This document shows positions 1 to 5,401 of a DNA stretch of 9,638 nt, piece after piece. Source of the stretch: an uncultured cyanobacterium (GTDB taxonomy: Bacteria; Cyanobacteriota; Cyanobacteriia; PCC-6307; Cyanobiaceae); assembly GCA_903921295.1 (NCBI GenBank), contig CAIXOZ010000011.1, positions 1 to 9,638 of the forward strand. Direction: 5' to 3'. The notes beneath the pieces were generated by a model, which ran no database searches, was not told where the DNA came from, and saw only the letters and a list, made by a program, of their open reading frames with translations. How positions within the stretch are numbered: the stretch's first letter is position 1; each line of letters starts with the position of its first letter. Both the position numbers and the translations under genes were made by a program.

Positions 1-176
1 AGATCGCGAGCAGCGTTGGTGACGATCTTGGAAGCGTTGGAGGTGATGCGGTTCACAGCATCCATACGCTTGTTGCTCTCGGCCACCATGGCGGCGAGGG
101 CGTCAATCTGACCAGCGTTAAGGAATTCGCCGCGGGCGTCAGCCTGAGCAACGACCTTGGTGAAGGCGTCGAACAT
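1..176 (-). CDS. cpcB: Phycocyanin beta subunit, N-terminal part (runs off left edge)
   Basis: Beta chain of phycocyanin, the blue pigment-protein that forms phycobilisome rods with the alpha chain CpcA. Only the first 58 residues are in the window. They begin MFDAFTKVVAQADARGEF and continue through NKRMDAVNRITSNASKIV to TNAARDL, which is diagnostic of CpcB: the N-terminal helices that pair with the alpha subunit, followed by the start of the globin-like fold. The bilin-binding cysteines (near residues 82-84 and 153 in the family) lie outside the window, so pigment type cannot be confirmed here. The ATG at 176 matches the family start exactly and is preceded by AGGAG (complement of 184-188) at 7-nt spacing. 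A long leader separates it from cpcD. cpcA is expected just beyond the edge (inference). It may be the second cpcB copy of the genome. Confidence 0.96.
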   Translation of the reverse strand, partial: MFDAFTKVVAQADARGEFLNAGQIDALAAMVAESNKRMDAVNRITSNASKIVTNAARD

Positions 177-183
177 TGAAGAG

Positions 184-211
184 CTCCTGGTCCTGACGCT
201 GCCGTCAGGAG
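184..211 (-). promoter_or_regulatory. cpcB Shine-Dalgarno with two mutually exclusive hairpins
   Basis: The cpcB Shine-Dalgarno AGGAG is the complement of 184-188. Just upstream in the mRNA is a perfect 8-bp hairpin, TCCTGACG/CGTCAGGA, with a 4-nt loop (191-198 paired with 203-210). The same stretch contains CTCCTG (complement of 206-211), which is also complementary to CAGGAG (complement of 184-189) covering the Shine-Dalgarno. The RNA can therefore form either the 8-bp stem, leaving the ribosome site free, or a 6-bp stem that hides it. The 8-bp stem should be the more stable default. The pairings are seen; the regulatory role is inferred. Confidence 0.5.
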
Positions 212-369
212 TTGGGTGAAGGGGGGAAGGTGAGAGCACGACCAGAGGCGCTCTCGCTGCAAGCGGTTGACCCAGGGTGAACCCGGCGGCATCCGTTTGA
301 CCTGACCATTGTTGGGCAAGGGCCCCGACCGATGAGGATGACTTAACAAACGGTCATTGCATGCTGATG

Positions 370-388
370 TCCCTTGCGCCGCAAGGGA
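370..388 (-). repeat. 8-bp hairpin in cpcB leader
   Basis: Perfect inverted repeat TCCCTTGC/GCAAGGGA (370-377 with 381-388) closed by a 3-nt loop that reads GGC on the minus strand. It lies about 190 nt upstream of the cpcB start. No T-tract follows, so it is not a typical terminator. Its function is unknown; it shares its triloop with the hairpins at 546-562 and 666-694. Confidence 0.45.
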
Positions 389-545
389 TCTGACGGGTTT
401 CTCAGGGCGCTGGCTCCGCTCCGGGTTCACCATGAACGGATGGCTGCAGCCAGGGCTGCTGAACTTGTGCGCGTGAGAGCCTGCCGTTGCTCATCAAGGG
501 GCTGAGAGCGTTGCCTCTGCAGACGCTCAGTCGGTCGGTCGACCA

Positions 546-562
546 CCGCCAGGCCCTGGCGG
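546..562 (-). repeat. 7-bp hairpin in cpcD-cpcB spacer
   Basis: Perfect inverted repeat CCGCCAG/CTGGCGG (546-552 with 556-562) with a GGC triloop on the minus strand. The core CCAGGGCCTGG is the same as at the apex of the cpcD terminator (666-694). No T-tract follows. It could be a secondary structure in cpcD-cpcB read-through transcripts or a relic of a terminator duplication (inference). Confidence 0.4.
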
Positions 563-661
563 ACTCAGCCGGTGCCTTCCGCGGGCGGTGATCGGCGGCC
601 ACGGCTTGCGCCTGGCTTTCTGGTGTTCCGGTTGGCCGGCCCAGGGGGCGGTATCCCATCG

Positions 662-694
662 AAAACCCCCGGATCCAGGCCCTGGATCCGGGGG
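662..694 (-). terminator. Rho-independent terminator after cpcD
   Basis: A 13-bp perfect stem (CCCCCGGATCCAG paired with CTGGATCCGGGGG, 666-678 with 682-694) with a 3-nt loop is followed, in the direction of cpcD transcription, by TTTT (complement of 662-665). It begins 53 nt after the cpcD stop codon. The very GC-rich stem argues for efficient termination, while the short U-run allows some read-through into cpcB. Confidence 0.75.
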
Positions 695-747
695 TGAAGG
701 GGGTCCCATCAGGGAACTGGTGTGATCGCGTCGCGGGAAGCGAGCGT

Positions 748-1002
748 TCAGTCGTCCTTTTTCTTGGGGGTCCGGGTGCGGGCCACGGGGGCATCGAGGG
801 CGCCACCGCTCACCGCCACCGACGTGATCTTGCCACCCATGCGCTGCACGAGCTGCATGGTTTCGTTCATGCGGGTGTAGGGAACGTTCATCACAACATC
901 CGCGGTACGGGAGTACTGGTTGTTGTTCAGGTTGGTCACGGTGAAGGTGACCTTGCGATCGTTGGCGAGGCTGGTGCCCCGGGTTCCGGCAGAGACTTTC
1001 AT
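748..1002 (-). CDS. cpcD: Phycobilisome rod-capping linker CpcD
   Basis: Small linker (84 aa) that sits at the outer end of the phycocyanin rod and stops its growth, thereby setting rod length. The CpcD fold spans about residues 17-66: KVTFTVTNLNNNQYSRTADV, then VMNVPYTRMNETMQLVQRMG and KITSVAV. A basic tail (RTRTPKKKDD) follows, and the length is normal for the family. The ATG at 1002 gives the standard N-terminus; no good Shine-Dalgarno precedes it. The gene starts 35 nt after the cpcC stop and ends 53 nt before a strong terminator, so cpcC-cpcD form one transcription unit. The same domain also forms the C-terminus of the neighbouring CpcC. Confidence 0.94.
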   Translation of the reverse strand: MKVSAGTRGTSLANDRKVTFTVTNLNNNQYSRTADVVMNVPYTRMNETMQLVQRMGGKITSVAVSGGALDAPVARTRTPKKKDD

Positions 1003-1037
1003 GGGTGGGGTCCGCGTGACGGTGGCTGGGTTCCGGG

Positions 1038-1883
1038 TCAGTTGACCGGGGTGATGCTGGCGATCCGACCGCCTTCACGGTGGATCTGCTGCTGGTACTC
1101 GAGCAGCTTGTTGAAGGGGATGAAGCGCACCCGATTGCTGCGCTTGTGCAGGCGGTAGTTGTTGAAGCCGGTGATTTCCACGCGGAAGGTGCGACCTTCT
1201 TCGCCGGAGCCCACGCCCTGTCGGGTGACCCCGTCGACGGGCACCTTGCGGAAGGCTGCGCCCTTGGCGTTCGGGCTCACCACAGGCATCGGCGATTCGG
1301 AGTGAACCGCCGGATTGAGGCGGGACTGGTTACGCAGCAGGTCGCCGCGCACGGACGCGCCCACCCCACGGGTCAGCTGCAGCATGTAGGAGAACTGCAG
1401 TCCCTGCTGGGCCTTGGAATAACCGAAGCCGTGCAGGTAGGGCACCACTTCTTCACCGAAGCGATCCTGATACTCGGCGCTGTCGAGGTAGGAGTCGATT
1501 TCGGCATCCACGCCCTGCTCCTGCAGGATCGTGAAGTGATGCAGCATCTCCGCCTTGTTCTGGGGAGCGCGGCCGAGCAGGTGCTTGAAGTTGAGCTCGA
1601 TGAACCGGTAAGGATTGGTGTTCTCGAAGAACTTGCTGCGGTAGAGGCCGCTCTTGGCCACCTGACGCACGAATTCGCGCACACTCAGGTAACCGCGCTT
1701 GAACAGCGACTCCGGACCCTCAAGGCGCTCGCTGGCCATCACGTACTGGTTGCCCAGCACCTGCTTGTAGACGGCGCGGATCAGTGCCTGCTTGTCGTTT
1801 TCGGTGGCGTTCAGCCAGTTCTCGCTGTTGCGCTGATTGGCGAAACGCTCGATGCCCAGATAGGCAGCGTTGGCAAGGGTCAT
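1038..1883 (-). CDS. cpcC: Phycobilisome rod linker polypeptide, CpcC type
   Basis: Linker protein (281 aa) that joins phycocyanin hexamers end to end inside phycobilisome rods. The N-terminal phycobilisome-linker domain (about residues 25-160) shows AVYKQVLGN (38-45), SVREFVRQVAKSGLYRSKFF (67-86), RFIELNFKHLLGRAP (93-107) and EEVVPYLHGFGYS (144-156). The last 50 residues (231-281) form a CpcD-like domain, with FRVEITGFNNYRLHKRSN and a GGRIASITPV end. Length and two-domain layout match CpcC-class linkers rather than the CpcG rod-core linkers. The ATG at 1883 (MTLANAAYLGIERF) fits the family N-terminus; the frame stays open to 2009 but the extra residues look non-coding. No clear Shine-Dalgarno. 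It could equally be named cpcH or cpcI where two linkers exist. First gene of the cpcC-cpcD unit. Confidence 0.93.
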   Translation of the reverse strand: MTLANAAYLGIERFANQRNSENWLNATENDKQALIRAVYKQVLGNQYVMASERLEGPESLFKRGYLSVREFVRQVAKSGLYRSKFFENTNPYRFIELNFKHLLGRAPQNKAEMLHHFTILQEQGVDAEIDSYLDSAEYQDRFGEEVVPYLHGFGYSKAQQGLQFSYMLQLTRGVGASVRGDLLRNQSRLNPAVHSESPMPVVSPNAKGAAFRKVPVDGVTRQGVGSGEEGRTFRVEITGFNNYRLHKRSNRVRFIPFNKLLEYQQQIHREGGRIASITPVN

Positions 1884-1951
1884 GGGCTTGCGGGCCGGGG
1901 GGAGGAAAAGCGGAGCAGCGGCGAGTGACTCAACCCAAGGCTGCAAGGCGG

Positions 1952-1980
1952 ATCCTATGGGGCTTCCCTGGCTGTTCACG
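1952..1980 (-). promoter_or_regulatory. Candidate cpcC promoter (-10 TAGGAT)
   Basis: On the minus strand TAGGAT (complement of 1952-1957) resembles a sigma-70 -10 box and would place a start site near 1945, giving a leader of about 60 nt before the cpcC ATG. The hexamer 17 nt upstream, CGTGAA, is a poor -35, as expected for an activator-dependent promoter. The call rests on one weak box, and a promoter elsewhere in 1884-2080 is possible. Confidence 0.25.
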
Positions 1981-1986
1981 CAGCCT

Positions 1987-2003
1987 TTCACAATCGTTAC
2001 AAA
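1987..2003 (+). promoter_or_regulatory. Possible RpaB (HLR1-like) binding site upstream of cpcC
   Basis: Two imperfect direct repeats on the plus strand, TTCACAAT (1987-1994) and GTTACAAA (1996-2003), match the HLR1 repeat consensus (G/T)TTACA(T/A)(T/A) at 7/8 and 8/8 positions. The spacer is 1 nt rather than the usual 2 nt, which weakens the call. If the -10 at 1952-1957 is real, the site lies just upstream of -35, where RpaB acts as an activator at photosynthesis promoters. It sits between the divergent cpcC and the plus-strand gene at 2081. Confidence 0.25.
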
Positions 2004-2080
2004 GGACACGCTGCCAGCCCTGGAATCCAGCGGATCAGACCGATACCATCCGCCCAGAATCCCGATCGCCTGCCCCTGCC

Positions 2081-2587
2081 ATGGCCTTGTCTTCTGCCGC
2101 GATCGACACCATGCAGCGCCTGGTGGATCAGGTGCAGGCGCTCTCCTCGGTGGCTGAAACCCTCACCCTGCGCCTGCTCGAGCTGGAGGAGCGGCTGCAG
2201 CGGCACGAGCGCGCCATCAGCGAGCCTGCCACTCTGGATCTCGGCGCCCTGGCCGAGCGTCGCCTGGCGGAGTCAGAGCAACGTCTGCAAGGCCTCGAGC
2301 AGATGCTCGCGTCGCTGCCTCTGGCGCAGGGCGCTGAGGTGGTGGATCCTGCGCTCCCGGCTGATCCAGGCGATCAGCCCCAGGCCGGCGGTGGAGAGCC
2401 CAAATCTCTGTCTGCCTCAGTGGAACGGGCTCTTGAAGCGGTCGATCCGGTTGTGGCCGAACCCGAGGCGCTGGAGCCTTTGCTCCGGTCCACGGCCACG
2501 GAGGGAGCCGATCCGGCGCTGGCCGAGGAGGAGGAGGGGTGGCAGGTGGAGGAAGACTGGAGCCCGTCGGCTCGCCTCAGTGCCTGA
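2081..2587 (+). CDS. Hypothetical protein with coiled-coil-like N-terminus
   Basis: Unrecognised 168-aa protein and the only plus-strand gene of the window. Residues 5-80 look alpha-helical with heptad-like spacing (TMQRLVDQVQALSSVAETL, then RLLELEERLQRHERAI and RRLAESEQRLQGLEQMLASL), suggesting a dimeric coiled coil. Residues 88-140 are rich in Pro, Ala, Glu and Asp and probably disordered. The C-terminus is strongly acidic (LAEEEEGWQVEEDW) and tryptophan-containing. No signal peptide, membrane segment or catalytic motif is seen. The ATG at 2081 is chosen because the helical segment starts directly after it; the open frame upstream overlaps cpcC antisense and looks non-coding. It is divergent from cpcC (197-nt gap) and convergent with cpcT. 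A role in phycobilisomes is only suggested by location. Confidence 0.75.
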   Translation: MALSSAAIDTMQRLVDQVQALSSVAETLTLRLLELEERLQRHERAISEPATLDLGALAERRLAESEQRLQGLEQMLASLPLAQGAEVVDPALPADPGDQPQAGGGEPKSLSASVERALEAVDPVVAEPEALEPLLRSTATEGADPALAEEEEGWQVEEDWSPSARLSA

Positions 2588-2666
2588 TGCCAGGGCGGGT
2601 CGGTGGCCGCTCTCCGGTGCTGCGGGGGCTAAAGCCCGTCGGCGGGGCGCGGTGAAGCGAGAAGGC

Positions 2667-3266
2667 TCAGGCCAGGGCTGCTGCCCAGTCGGCGGGAATC
2701 TCGGCGGCGAAATCGGCGTGACGTTCGAATTCAAACGGTCCGGCCAGGGACCCCCACAGATGTTCATGGGTGGTCGGGTCGTGGCCGCGGTCGATCGTGC
2801 GCATGTGCTGCGGGGAGATTTCGAAATGGCTCACCAGGTAGGCGGTGCTTCCCTTCCGCTCCACCAGGCAGCGGCATCCGGGCTCCACCTCACCCACGAA
2901 ACCGTCACCCTCCTGGCGCACCACATAGGAGCAACCATCCAGGAAACGCAGATCGTCTTCCCGGATCGTGGCCATCAGGCTGGGATCGTTCACCGCGCCC
3001 CAGAAGCGACGCTCCTCATGCAGAGCATGGTTGTGGATCACCAGACCTCTGCTGTCCTCGGTGGCCCGCAGCACCCTGATCCGGTAGGGCTCTCCGGGCG
3101 CGAAGGCATACCACTGCTCGAGCATCAGTGAGCCGGGCGCCAGGTGCACGAGCGGCCGGAAGGCCACGTGGATGTGCGCATAGAGCGGCGGGTTTTCAAA
3201 CGCCTGGTTCTGGTTGCTGAAGCTGCCACTGAGCAGGGTGATCAGCTGGTGGAGAGGTCGATGCAT
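2667..3266 (-). CDS. cpcT: Phycobiliprotein lyase, CpcT/CpeT family
   Basis: Chromophore lyase that attaches a bilin by thioether bond to the beta subunit of a phycobiliprotein. Characterised CpcT proteins load phycocyanobilin on Cys153 of CpcB, whose gene lies nearby. Family features are seen throughout: FSNQNQAFENPPLYAHIHV (16-34), LMLEQWYAF (47-55), PYRIRVL (60-66), DLRFLDGCSYVV (105-116), FVGEVEPGCRCLVER (123-137) and DRGHDPTTHEHLWGSLAGPF (159-178). Length of 199 aa is typical. I chose the ATG at 3266; the frame is open to 3299, but 11 further residues are not expected. No Shine-Dalgarno is evident. It lies 50 nt downstream of a 76-codon unknown gene and may share its transcript. A CpeT role on phycoerythrin is possible but no phycoerythrin gene is seen. 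Confidence 0.92.
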   Translation of the reverse strand: MHRPLHQLITLLSGSFSNQNQAFENPPLYAHIHVAFRPLVHLAPGSLMLEQWYAFAPGEPYRIRVLRATEDSRGLVIHNHALHEERRFWGAVNDPSLMATIREDDLRFLDGCSYVVRQEGDGFVGEVEPGCRCLVERKGSTAYLVSHFEISPQHMRTIDRGHDPTTHEHLWGSLAGPFEFERHADFAAEIPADWAAALA

Positions 3267-3316
3267 GGGCCGGATCTTAGTCAGTGCGGCGGCTGGCATC
3301 GCTGCGGAGGCCTGGA

Positions 3317-3547
3317 TCAGAGGCCGAGCAGCCGCAAGCGGAAGGTGGCCACCTGACGGGCCATCTCGGCCTGCTGCACCAGAAACGGATGGTCACTGAT
3401 CTGTTCGAAGATCAGCTCCACCTTCTGCTCGCTCGTGAGGCCGTGGTTGGGATGCTGATGGGAGTGACGTTTCCAGGCTTCATCGAAGGCGAGGGCGAAG
3501 CTGTCGGCGTTGTTGAACACCTGGTTGGAACTCGGGGGCGTTCGCAT
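3317..3547 (-). CDS. Small hypothetical protein next to cpcT
   Basis: Unrecognised 76-aa protein. From the ATG at 3547 it reads MRTPPSSNQVFNNADSFALA, then a helical, His- and Gln-containing region (EAWKRHSHQHPNHGLTSEQK) and an amphipathic C-terminal helix (ISDHPFLVQQAEMARQVATF, ending RLRLLGL). No signal peptide or membrane segment. The frame is open to a GTG at 3643, but the extra residues are Pro/Gly/Arg-rich and look untranslated. It sits 108 nt after the 119-codon gene and 50 nt before cpcT on the same strand, so co-transcription with the lyase is likely. The regular composition and the absence of an overlapping convincing frame favour a real gene; the function is unknown. Confidence 0.65.
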   Translation of the reverse strand: MRTPPSSNQVFNNADSFALAFDEAWKRHSHQHPNHGLTSEQKVELIFEQISDHPFLVQQAEMARQVATFRLRLLGL

Positions 3548-3655
3548 CGATGGGGGAGTCTCGGTTGGATCGGGCCGATTCTCGCCGCCGGCCGGTGCTC
3601 TGCGCACGGCTGATGCCGGCCCTTGTCCCTGGGATGGGACCACCGGCGCCCTGGC

Positions 3656-4015
3656 TCAGAGGCCACCGAACAAGGTGTGTTCGACCACGTCGTAAAGCTC
3701 CAGCGTTTCTTCACTGTCCAGTCCGGAGACGGCGATTGAGACGGTCTGGCGGCCTGGGTGGCAGTGCACCGTCAGAGCCACGGCCTGTTCGCTGTGGTCC
3801 ACGTGATAGCTGGCCCCGTTGTCAGCGTCGCCGTAAAGGGTTTGCGGATGGAGGGTGAATCCCAGCCCCTGGGTGAGGCGAATGATCCCGGGCAGTGCGC
3901 TGGCCAGGTCGGCCGAGGAGAGGATCGCGCCTGTGTATACGAACGGGGCCGGAGGTTCGGTGTCTGCCAGGTCTGGCAGGAGGGTCTGGGTCAGCGTTCG
4001 GATCAATGCCTTCAT
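3656..4015 (-). CDS. Hypothetical protein upstream of cpcT
   Basis: Unrecognised 119-aa soluble protein starting MKALIRTLTQTLLPDLAD. A Pro-rich turn (TEPPAPFVYTGAI) leads into a mixed alpha/beta region: helix SSADLASALPGIIRLTQGLG, strands around TLHPQTLYGDADNGASYHVD and VALTVHCHPGRQTVSIAVSG, and an acidic helical end (LDSEETLELYDVVEHTLFGG). No signal peptide, membrane segment or known catalytic motif. The ATG at 4015 is the only start giving the full helix; no Shine-Dalgarno precedes it. It is first in a same-strand group with the 76-codon gene and cpcT. An accessory role in bilin attachment or phycobilisome assembly is possible by context only. Confidence 0.75.
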   Translation of the reverse strand: MKALIRTLTQTLLPDLADTEPPAPFVYTGAILSSADLASALPGIIRLTQGLGFTLHPQTLYGDADNGASYHVDHSEQAVALTVHCHPGRQTVSIAVSGLDSEETLELYDVVEHTLFGGL

Positions 4016-4538
4016 CGCCGCAGTGTTCTGGGCATGGCAGATACGCTAGGTCTGGACCCCAGGCGTGGTGTGTCGGTGTTGACACCACCACCATCGGTGG
4101 GTGGGTTCTGCATCGGAAGGCTGTCGCCATTGGCCTGGTCTTGGATCGCTGAGTCCGTGGAACAGGCTCCGGTCCAGGTCTCTCCAGCCGCCACCCGCAT
4201 GGTTCCGCGTCCCGGCTCGGCAGCGTTGCCGGACTTCGATCATTCGCCCGTCAGCTCTCACCTCAACAGTCACCGCCCCGTTCGCCCTGACGCGTTGGCG
4301 TCGCCTGCCCGTGATGGCGCCAGCCTTGGTCGTCGTCACCGCTCTGGCCGGTCCCTGGGGTGCTCTCCAGCCATCCGGTGGCCTCGACACGGCAGCGCCG
4401 GGGCGTCAGCCTGCCTGGGGCGAGTCCCTGGTCGCACAGGTTGGCGCTCACCTTCCGGGCCGGGGACCGCGGTGCTGGAGATCTCCCCATCTGCAATCAA
4501 CCGCCAGTGGCGGATTGATTCACTGCATGGAATGTGGA
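4016..4538. other. Intergenic stretch without a convincing gene
   Basis: About 520 nt between the 119-codon gene and tRNA-Phe. Several open frames cross it on both strands, but none has protein-like sequence along its length and some run straight through the tRNA. One plus-strand frame has a signal-like patch at 4314 (MAPALVVVTALAGPWGAL), and another frame ends at 4518 with a plausible tail (LPICNQPPVAD). Together they could be the remnant of a frameshifted small exported protein, but this is weak. The promoter of the cpcT group should lie near 4020-4150. Confidence 0.45.
4495..4520 (-). terminator. Possible terminator hairpin after tRNA-Phe
   Basis: Near-perfect inverted repeat AATCAA-CCGCC / GGCGG-ATTGATT (one bulged base, 3-nt loop) beginning 18 nt downstream of the tRNA 3' end on the minus strand. 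The downstream arm is U-rich (TTGATT) but no run of T follows, so it may terminate the tRNA transcript only partly or serve as a 3' processing/stability hairpin. Confidence 0.4.
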
Positions 4539-4611
4539 TGCCAGGACCCAGATTTGAACTGGGGACACGGCGATTTTCAATCGCCTGCTCTACCAACTGA
4601 GCTATCCCGGC
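4539..4611 (-). tRNA. trnF: tRNA-Phe (anticodon GAA)
   Basis: A complete 73-nt cloverleaf is seen on the minus strand: acceptor GCCGGGA with TCCTGGC (one G-U pair), D-arm GCTCAGTTGGTAGAGC, anticodon arm GGCGA-TTGAAAA-TCGCC with GAA in the loop, T-arm CCCAG-TTCAAAT-CTGGG, and discriminator A. The 3' CCA is not encoded (TCC follows), so it must be added enzymatically. It starts 25 nt after the comF stop codon on the same strand, suggesting read-through transcription and processing. Confidence 0.97.
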
Positions 4612-4613
4612 CC

Positions 4614-4627
4614 GTCGCCGAAGCGAC
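4614..4627 (-). other. UUCG-tetraloop hairpin between comF and tRNA-Phe
   Basis: On the minus strand GTCGC-TTCG-GCGAC forms a 5-bp stem capped by the very stable C(UUCG)G tetraloop. It fills the 25-nt gap between the comF stop and the tRNA 5' end, leaving 2 nt before the first tRNA base. There is no T-tract. It may shield the comF mRNA 3' end after RNase P cleavage or help the tRNA fold independently (inference). Confidence 0.5.
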
Positions 4628-4636
4628 CCGATGATC

Positions 4637-5332
4637 TTAAACCATGGCCCAGGGCTGGCTTGAGCGTCGTTGCGGTGTGCGGGCCAGGCACAGCAGTCCG
4701 GCAACGGTCCAGCCCTGCTGCTCCAGTGCCATGGCCGCAGCGCTGGCAGTGGCGCCGCTGGTGAGGATGTCATCGACCAGCACCACCGGCGCGGCCTGCC
4801 GGGGAGCCGGTACCTGAACGGCAAACGATCCCGCCTGGTTGCTCTGCCGCAGGGCCCGGTTCAGGTGGTGCTGGCCGACGGTGGCGCGGCTGCGCTGCAG
4901 CAGCAGGGGGTGTTCCTGGCCGCCAAGCTGCTTCAGCAACGCCTGGGACAGACGCTGGGGCAGGGGGTTGCTGCGGCGTTTCCAGCTGGGAATCGGCACC
5001 AGCACAGGGGAGGCCCCTCCGATCTGCTCCTGCCAGCTGAGGTTGCAGGCGAGCCGTCGGCTCAGTTGTTCACCGAGGGCCTCGATCAGCTCCGGGCGTG
5101 GTTGGGGGCGCAACTGCAGCAGCAGCCGGCGCAGCTCGCCGTCGTACCAGCCCAAAGCCCACCAGGACAGCGGCCGATGCCCCTGCAGGCCGGCTCTCGA
5201 GAGTTGCAGGTCGTGCTGGCAGTCGCTGCAGAGACTCGCCGCTGGATCGCTCGTTGTCAGGGCCCGCCGGCAACGCGGGCAGGGAGAGAGGCTGATCAGG
5301 TCCCGGAGGCCCTGCCAGAGGACCGTGAGCAT
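4637..5332 (-). CDS. comF: ComF-family phosphoribosyltransferase-like protein
   Basis: ComF protein (231 aa). The family combines an N-terminal zinc ribbon with a phosphoribosyltransferase fold and is needed for DNA uptake in several naturally competent bacteria; its biochemical substrate is uncertain. Seen: paired cysteines C18/C21 (CPRC) and C35/C38 (CSDC), the conserved YDGELRRLLLQL (63-74), PVLVPIPSWKRRSNPLPQRL (109-128), QHHLNRALRQSN (154-165) and the PRPP-binding loop VLVDDILTSGATASA (184-198). Length is typical and all key residues are intact. The ATG at 5332 is preceded by AGGAG (complement of 5341-5345) with 8-nt spacing, one of only two good Shine-Dalgarno sites here. It follows the DUF2470 gene by 69 nt and is followed by tRNA-Phe. 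Confidence 0.93.
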   Translation of the reverse strand: MLTVLWQGLRDLISLSPCPRCRRALTTSDPAASLCSDCQHDLQLSRAGLQGHRPLSWWALGWYDGELRRLLLQLRPQPRPELIEALGEQLSRRLACNLSWQEQIGGASPVLVPIPSWKRRSNPLPQRLSQALLKQLGGQEHPLLLQRSRATVGQHHLNRALRQSNQAGSFAVQVPAPRQAAPVVLVDDILTSGATASAAAMALEQQGWTVAGLLCLARTPQRRSSQPWAMV

Positions 5333-5401
5333 CGTCGTCGCTCCTGCACGGCCTCAGCATTCCCCGGTCGACACCCTGGGCGCTGGCGCTCAGCGTCTGG
5401 A

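Larger units (their letters stand above)
212..661 (-). other. Long gene-free leader and presumed promoter region of cpcB
   Basis: About 450 nt between the cpcD terminator and the cpcB ribosome site hold no believable gene; open frames here lack family-like sequence and overlap one another on both strands. Because a strong terminator closes the cpcC-cpcD unit, cpcB probably has its own promoter here, with a long 5' leader as is common for phycocyanin operons. I could not find a convincing -35/-10 pair. The most AT-rich patch, around 338-360 (minus strand GTTTGTTAAGTC), is the best place to look. Two hairpins are listed separately. Confidence 0.5.

Noticed and set aside
531..542. Short tandem repeat GGTC near 531-542
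   Set aside because: Only two to three 4-nt units; expected by chance and without flanking structure.
527..1078. 183-codon minus-strand open frame over cpcD and the spacer
   Set aside because: It overlaps cpcD in another frame and the cpcD terminator; its Pro/Arg/His-rich sequence is typical of out-of-frame GC-rich DNA.
1080..1928. 282-codon plus-strand open frame opposite cpcC
   Set aside because: It is antisense to a clear CpcC linker. The regular hydrophobic pattern is a by-product of cpcC codon usage.
2622..2638. Hairpin GGGC-TAAA-GCCC between the convergent plus-strand gene and cpcT
   Set aside because: Only 4 bp of stem and no T-tract on either strand, so not callable as a terminator.
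4336..4824. 162-codon minus-strand open frame and matching plus-strand frames crossing 4539-4611
   Set aside because: They translate straight through tRNA-Phe, a well-known source of spurious proteins, and overlap comF out of frame.
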